Source: CATOSP01 sp965216155
GTDB lineage: Bacteria > Chloroflexota > Dehalococcoidia > Lucifugimonadales > UBA3495
Direction: 5' to 3'
DNA length: 64,000 nucleotides
NCBI GenBank assembly: GCA_965216155.1
Contig: CBDCFD010000006.1
Location: forward strand, 558,001-622,000
A program made the translations under genes and the position numbers. This document shows, piece by piece, positions 61,615 to 64,000 of this stretch. A model generated the notes under the pieces. It did not search any database and had not been told where the DNA came from. It saw only the letters and a program-made list of their open reading frames with translations. Every line of letters begins with the position of its first letter. The stretch's first letter is position 1.

Positions 61615-62715
61615 TTAGAAATCAGGCTGGGGAGGCGCTCCCCAGCCCTGTGGGATGTTGACCAGGTTGGGTTCCATATCATGGACGGACGTCTGACCGC
61701 AGTAGGCCATGGCCCGGTCGATCTCTTCCCGCAGCAACTCCAGGACGCCGTGGACCCCTTCGGCCCCATTTACGGCCAGGCCCCAGAAGAGTGGGCGGCC
61801 TATTCCAACGGCCTTCGCGCCCAACGCCAAAGCCTTCACCACGTCGCTGCCTCGCCGGACTCCGGAGTCGACGTAAACCTCGCAATTGCCCTTGACCGCA
61901 TCGACGACCTCGGGAAGCATCTCTATCGCGCCCATAGTCATGTCAAGTTGCCGCCCGCCGTGGGTCGACACCAGGATCCCGTCAACGCCGCTTTCAGCCG
62001 CTACGTGGGCGTCCTCGGCGGTCCGGATTCCCTTGAGCACTATCGGCAGACCGGTCAATCCGCGGAGCCAGTCGAGTTCCTGCCAGGTCAGGGGAGCCTC
62101 GCGGTTCACGTTCCAACCAACGGACTCGTCGGTGCCTCGCAGTATGTTCTCCGGACGGTTGACGCCCCGGAAGTTGCCCTGCTCAAAGTTACGGTTGTAA
62201 CGGTTGCGAAGGTCGCGCTCCTTGGGGCTGGGAGTAGGCGTATCCACCGTCAGGCACACGGCCTTGAACCCGGCTTCCTCGGCACGGCGGACCAGCATTT
62301 CGGTGAGGTCGTAGCCCCTGTGGTAAAGCTGGAAAAACAGTGGGCTAGTTGCTTCCTCGGCGACCTCTTCCATGCTGCAATTGGAGCCGGTGCTGAGCAT
62401 CATCAGGGTGTTGGACATGCTTGCGCCCCGCGCTGTGGCGACTTCCCCTTCCGGGTGGGCCCGGTGATGAGACCCGGCGGGGCAGACGAACACCGGCATG
62501 CTCAATTCGTTGCCCAACATGGTAGTCGAGATGTCCCGTTCCCCGGTGTCTCGGAGGAACCTGGGCCGCAAGGTCAGTTCTTCGAATGCTGTCCGGTTGC
62601 GCCGGGTGGTGAACATGTCCATCGCCCCAGCGTCGATCGTGTCCCAATCGTCGTGGGGCAGGGCCAACTTCGCCCGTTCCTCGTAGTCGTACAGGTTAAT
62701 GGGGTCAAGACGCAT
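61615..62715 (-). CDS. FMN-dependent alpha-hydroxyacid dehydrogenase / oxidase
   Basis: 366 residues from ATG 62715, chosen because GGAGGT lies 4 nt upstream. TIM barrel of the glycolate oxidase/lactate 2-monooxygenase family: LYDYEERAKLALP, FVCPAGSHHRAHPEGE, FQLYHRGYDLT, and the C-terminal block LVSTHGGRQLD with the catalytic His (the family has SNHGGRQLD), then YVDSGVRRGSDVVKALALGA for phosphate binding. The frame is open upstream through the antitoxin and toxin remnants to 63381, but that extension is not part of this enzyme. Confidence 0.88.
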   Translation of the reverse strand: MRLDPINLYDYEERAKLALPHDDWDTIDAGAMDMFTTRRNRTAFEELTLRPRFLRDTGERDISTTMLGNELSMPVFVCPAGSHHRAHPEGEVATARGASMSNTLMMLSTGSNCSMEEVAEEATSPLFFQLYHRGYDLTEMLVRRAEEAGFKAVCLTVDTPTPSPKERDLRNRYNRNFEQGNFRGVNRPENILRGTDESVGWNVNREAPLTWQELDWLRGLTGLPIVLKGIRTAEDAHVAAESGVDGILVSTHGGRQLDMTMGAIEMLPEVVDAVKGNCEVYVDSGVRRGSDVVKALALGAKAVGIGRPLFWGLAVNGAEGVHGVLELLREEIDRAMAYCGQTSVHDMEPNLVNIPQGWGAPPQPDF

Positions 62716-62759
62716 GATTACCTCCGCGATTGCAGTTGACGGTGGGCCTACTTTAGGGC

Positions 62760-62883
62760 GTGACGCCGCCAATGGCAAGCCCCGCCGCGCCTTCTCTTCG
62801 GCAATCAGCGCTTTCGCCCGCGCCTCAATCTTCTTCCGTTGCTCCTCCGGCAACCGGTCCATCATCTCCCGTAGCGTCGTCAT
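62760..62883 (-). pseudogene. HigA-like antitoxin, N-terminal fragment
   Basis: ATG 62883 gives MTTLREMMDRLPEEQRKKIE and ARAKALIAEE, the usual N-terminal helix of HigA/XRE antitoxins encoded after HigB toxins. The HTH domain that should follow is missing; the frame runs on through spacer sequence into the FMN enzyme gene. Confidence 0.6.
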
Positions 62884-63252
62884 ACTTACCCCCCTTAGTT
62901 CCTCTTGTAACCGGGCCAAGTGCATGTCGAACCGGTCGTCAGCTTTCCTTATCAGTTCCCGGTAAAAGAGCCTTTCGCTGCCCCCGGACTTGTTGCCAGC
63001 CACCAGCAGTACAGCCTGACGGTTGGGATCGAAGGCAAAGGCAACTCGCCACACACCGTTGTCGGCGTTGAATCGGAGTTCTTTCATGTTGGTGTGCCGT
63101 GACCGGTTCAACGTGTCTACTCTTGGTTGGCCCAGTGTTGGGCCGAACTGCTCCAAAACTATCGCCTGTGCCCGAATCTCATCCCGTACTGTGGGCAGGA
63201 GTGCATTAAACTCAAGCTCAAAGGCGGGATCGAAGCGGACTTCCCAAAGCAT
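62884..63252 (-). CDS. RelE/HigB-type toxin (phage Gp49-like), without its own stop
   Basis: From ATG 63252: LWEVRFDPAFELEFNALLPT, VLEQFGPTLGQPRVDTL and MKELRFNADNGVWRVAFAFD, then AVLLVAGNKSGG and LIRKADDRFDMHLARL, the ending typical of Gp49/HigB ribonuclease toxins. In such pairs the toxin stops just before the antitoxin ATG. Here a G6 run (minus strand, 62889-62894) makes the frame continue (LRGVSM). With five Gs the sequence would read AGG-GGG-TAA. The partner antitoxin is truncated, so the toxin is probably inactive or silenced. Confidence 0.7.
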
Positions 63253-63637
63253 ATTGTTGAGTATATCTGAATAGCATGTTCCATTATCATCATAAGTCCC
63301 GGGGGCCAGGATAGTTGGATTTTCATGAGCTATCGAGCGTCCCTTTGTGGTGCAACTTGCTGAACCAAAACGGATGGCCATTCGACAAACTCAGGGCGAC
63401 CGACGGAGACCGGCGCTATCTTAAGGACCAAAAGGCCCTCGATTCTTGACCATCTCCACTCGGATGTTCTGCATTCAACTACGCTGGCGATTACCTGGTA
63501 CACTTGTCTTGACCTCTCCGGGGGCCGTATCTACAATCCCCCTCGTACATCGCTGACCATGTCAAGGTTCCGCCAGTGTTTGGCGGAAGGATTCTGAATA
63601 CTGCCGCCGCGAATCGGCAACACAGGAGACAAGAGAC

Positions 63638-64000
63638 ATGGAATTTGGACTGTTTATGATGCCGCTGCATCCGCCAAGGCGGTCATTTGCCGACTCCTAC
63701 GACCGCGATATGGAGCTAATTGTTCAGGCCGACAAACTGGGCTACCACGAAGCCTGGATCGGGGAGCACATCACAGAGATGTGGGAGAACGCACCCGTCC
63801 CCGAACTGCTAATCGCCCAGGCTTTGGCGTTGACGAAGAACATCGTCATGGCCACCGGCGTAACGATGTTGCCCCTGCATCATCCGGTGGACACCGCCCA
63901 CCGCATCGCCATGTTGGACCACATGGCCAGAGGCCGGTTCTACTGGGGTATTGGAGTCAGGTCTTTGGCCACCGACCTGCACCTGTACGGCATCGAATAC
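63638..64000 (+). CDS. Luciferase-like (LLM class) flavin-dependent oxidoreductase, 3' end outside window
   Basis: ATG 63638, AGGAGACAAGAGAC upstream, open to the window end (121 codons seen). MEFGLFMMPLHPPRRSFADS, ELIVQADKLGYHEAWIGEH, NIVMATGVTMLPLHHPV and AMLDHMARGRFYWGIGV are the standard N-terminal blocks of FMNH2-dependent monooxygenases such as alkane- or nitrilotriacetate-type enzymes. Substrate unknown. The 63382-63637 gap upstream shows no gene. Confidence 0.92.
   Translation, partial: MEFGLFMMPLHPPRRSFADSYDRDMELIVQADKLGYHEAWIGEHITEMWENAPVPELLIAQALALTKNIVMATGVTMLPLHHPVDTAHRIAMLDHMARGRFYWGIGVRSLATDLHLYGIEY

Noticed and set aside
61681..62739. A 352-codon open frame on the plus strand opposite the FMN dehydrogenase
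   Set aside because: Antisense shadow of a well-conserved enzyme, without a ribosome-binding site or recognisable motifs.
63253..63381. N-terminal extension of the toxin frame to 63381
   Set aside because: The added 43 residues do not fit the HigB family; ATG 63252 begins exactly where the family begins.

Overview
The window looks like one stretch of a moderately GC-rich free-living bacterial chromosome. The gene set fits a Chloroflexota genome of the Dehalococcoidia/SAR202 type: a CaiB-type CoA transferase, a Rieske ring-hydroxylating dioxygenase with an SDR, FMN and FAD oxidoreductases, a luciferase-like monooxygenase, amidohydrolases, a PIN-TRAM protein next to ispD-ispF-cysS, and DUF1015 and DUF6623 proteins. 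This placement is inferred from gene content; there is no rRNA gene to confirm it.

Layout. 1-10 kb: CoA transferase (5' end outside the window), a membrane protein, L-asparaginase, a PQQ-type sugar dehydrogenase lipoprotein, two tandem paralogous surface lipoproteins (each frameshifted), and a response regulator-histidine kinase pair with an 11-bp-periodic binding array upstream. 11-16.5 kb: yacL-like gene, ispD, ispF, cysS and a GlcD-like oxidase, all intact. 17-27 kb: small-molecule metabolism (ornithine cyclodeaminase family, D-2-hydroxyacid dehydrogenase, VOC proteins, NagD-like phosphatase, a DNA-binding-domain/myo-inositol-phosphate-synthase fusion, amidohydrolase, serine hydrolase) with several broken genes. 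27.5-35 kb: a duplicated SurA-like segment, an NHL propeller, the Rieske alpha/beta/SDR operon and a decayed lipoprotein. 35-43 kb: a decayed accessory region with a broken adhesin, an IS630 element, three MITEs, an IS701-type transposase relic, and a dead tyrosine recombinase beside a 3' fragment of tRNA-Gly, which looks like an old integration boundary. 43-47 kb: broken mutM-like gene, DUF6623 protein, chromate transporter, and an IS5 element inserted in a dispersed repeat. 47.6-53.6 kb: an aldehyde dehydrogenase whose 3' end is repeated on the far side of a BglII-like restriction-modification pair, then a three-gene cassette with a CoiA-like nuclease bounded by 23-bp repeats. 53.7-64 kb: RidA, amidase, RtcB, a second IS5-type relic, a class V aminotransferase, DUF1015, an FMN alpha-hydroxyacid dehydrogenase behind a HigBA remnant, and the start of a luciferase-like monooxygenase.

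Two themes stand out. First, genome erosion: more than ten genes carry nonsense codons, single-base frameshifts or short (8-19 bp) tandem duplications. Single-base shifts could be assembly errors; the duplications, nonsense codons and insertions are not easily explained that way. Second, short repeats are very active. A family of about 24-bp palindromes has inserted four times into one IS630 transposase and once into an IS5 transposase, three MITE families carry clean target-site duplications, and one IS5 insertion can be compared with an empty site in the same window. The most promising leads are the palindrome family, the restriction-modification cassette bounded by a divergent copy of its target gene, the HTH-inositol-phosphate-synthase fusion with a palindrome in its own promoter, and the 11-bp direct-repeat array that ties the two-component system to a surface lipoprotein gene.
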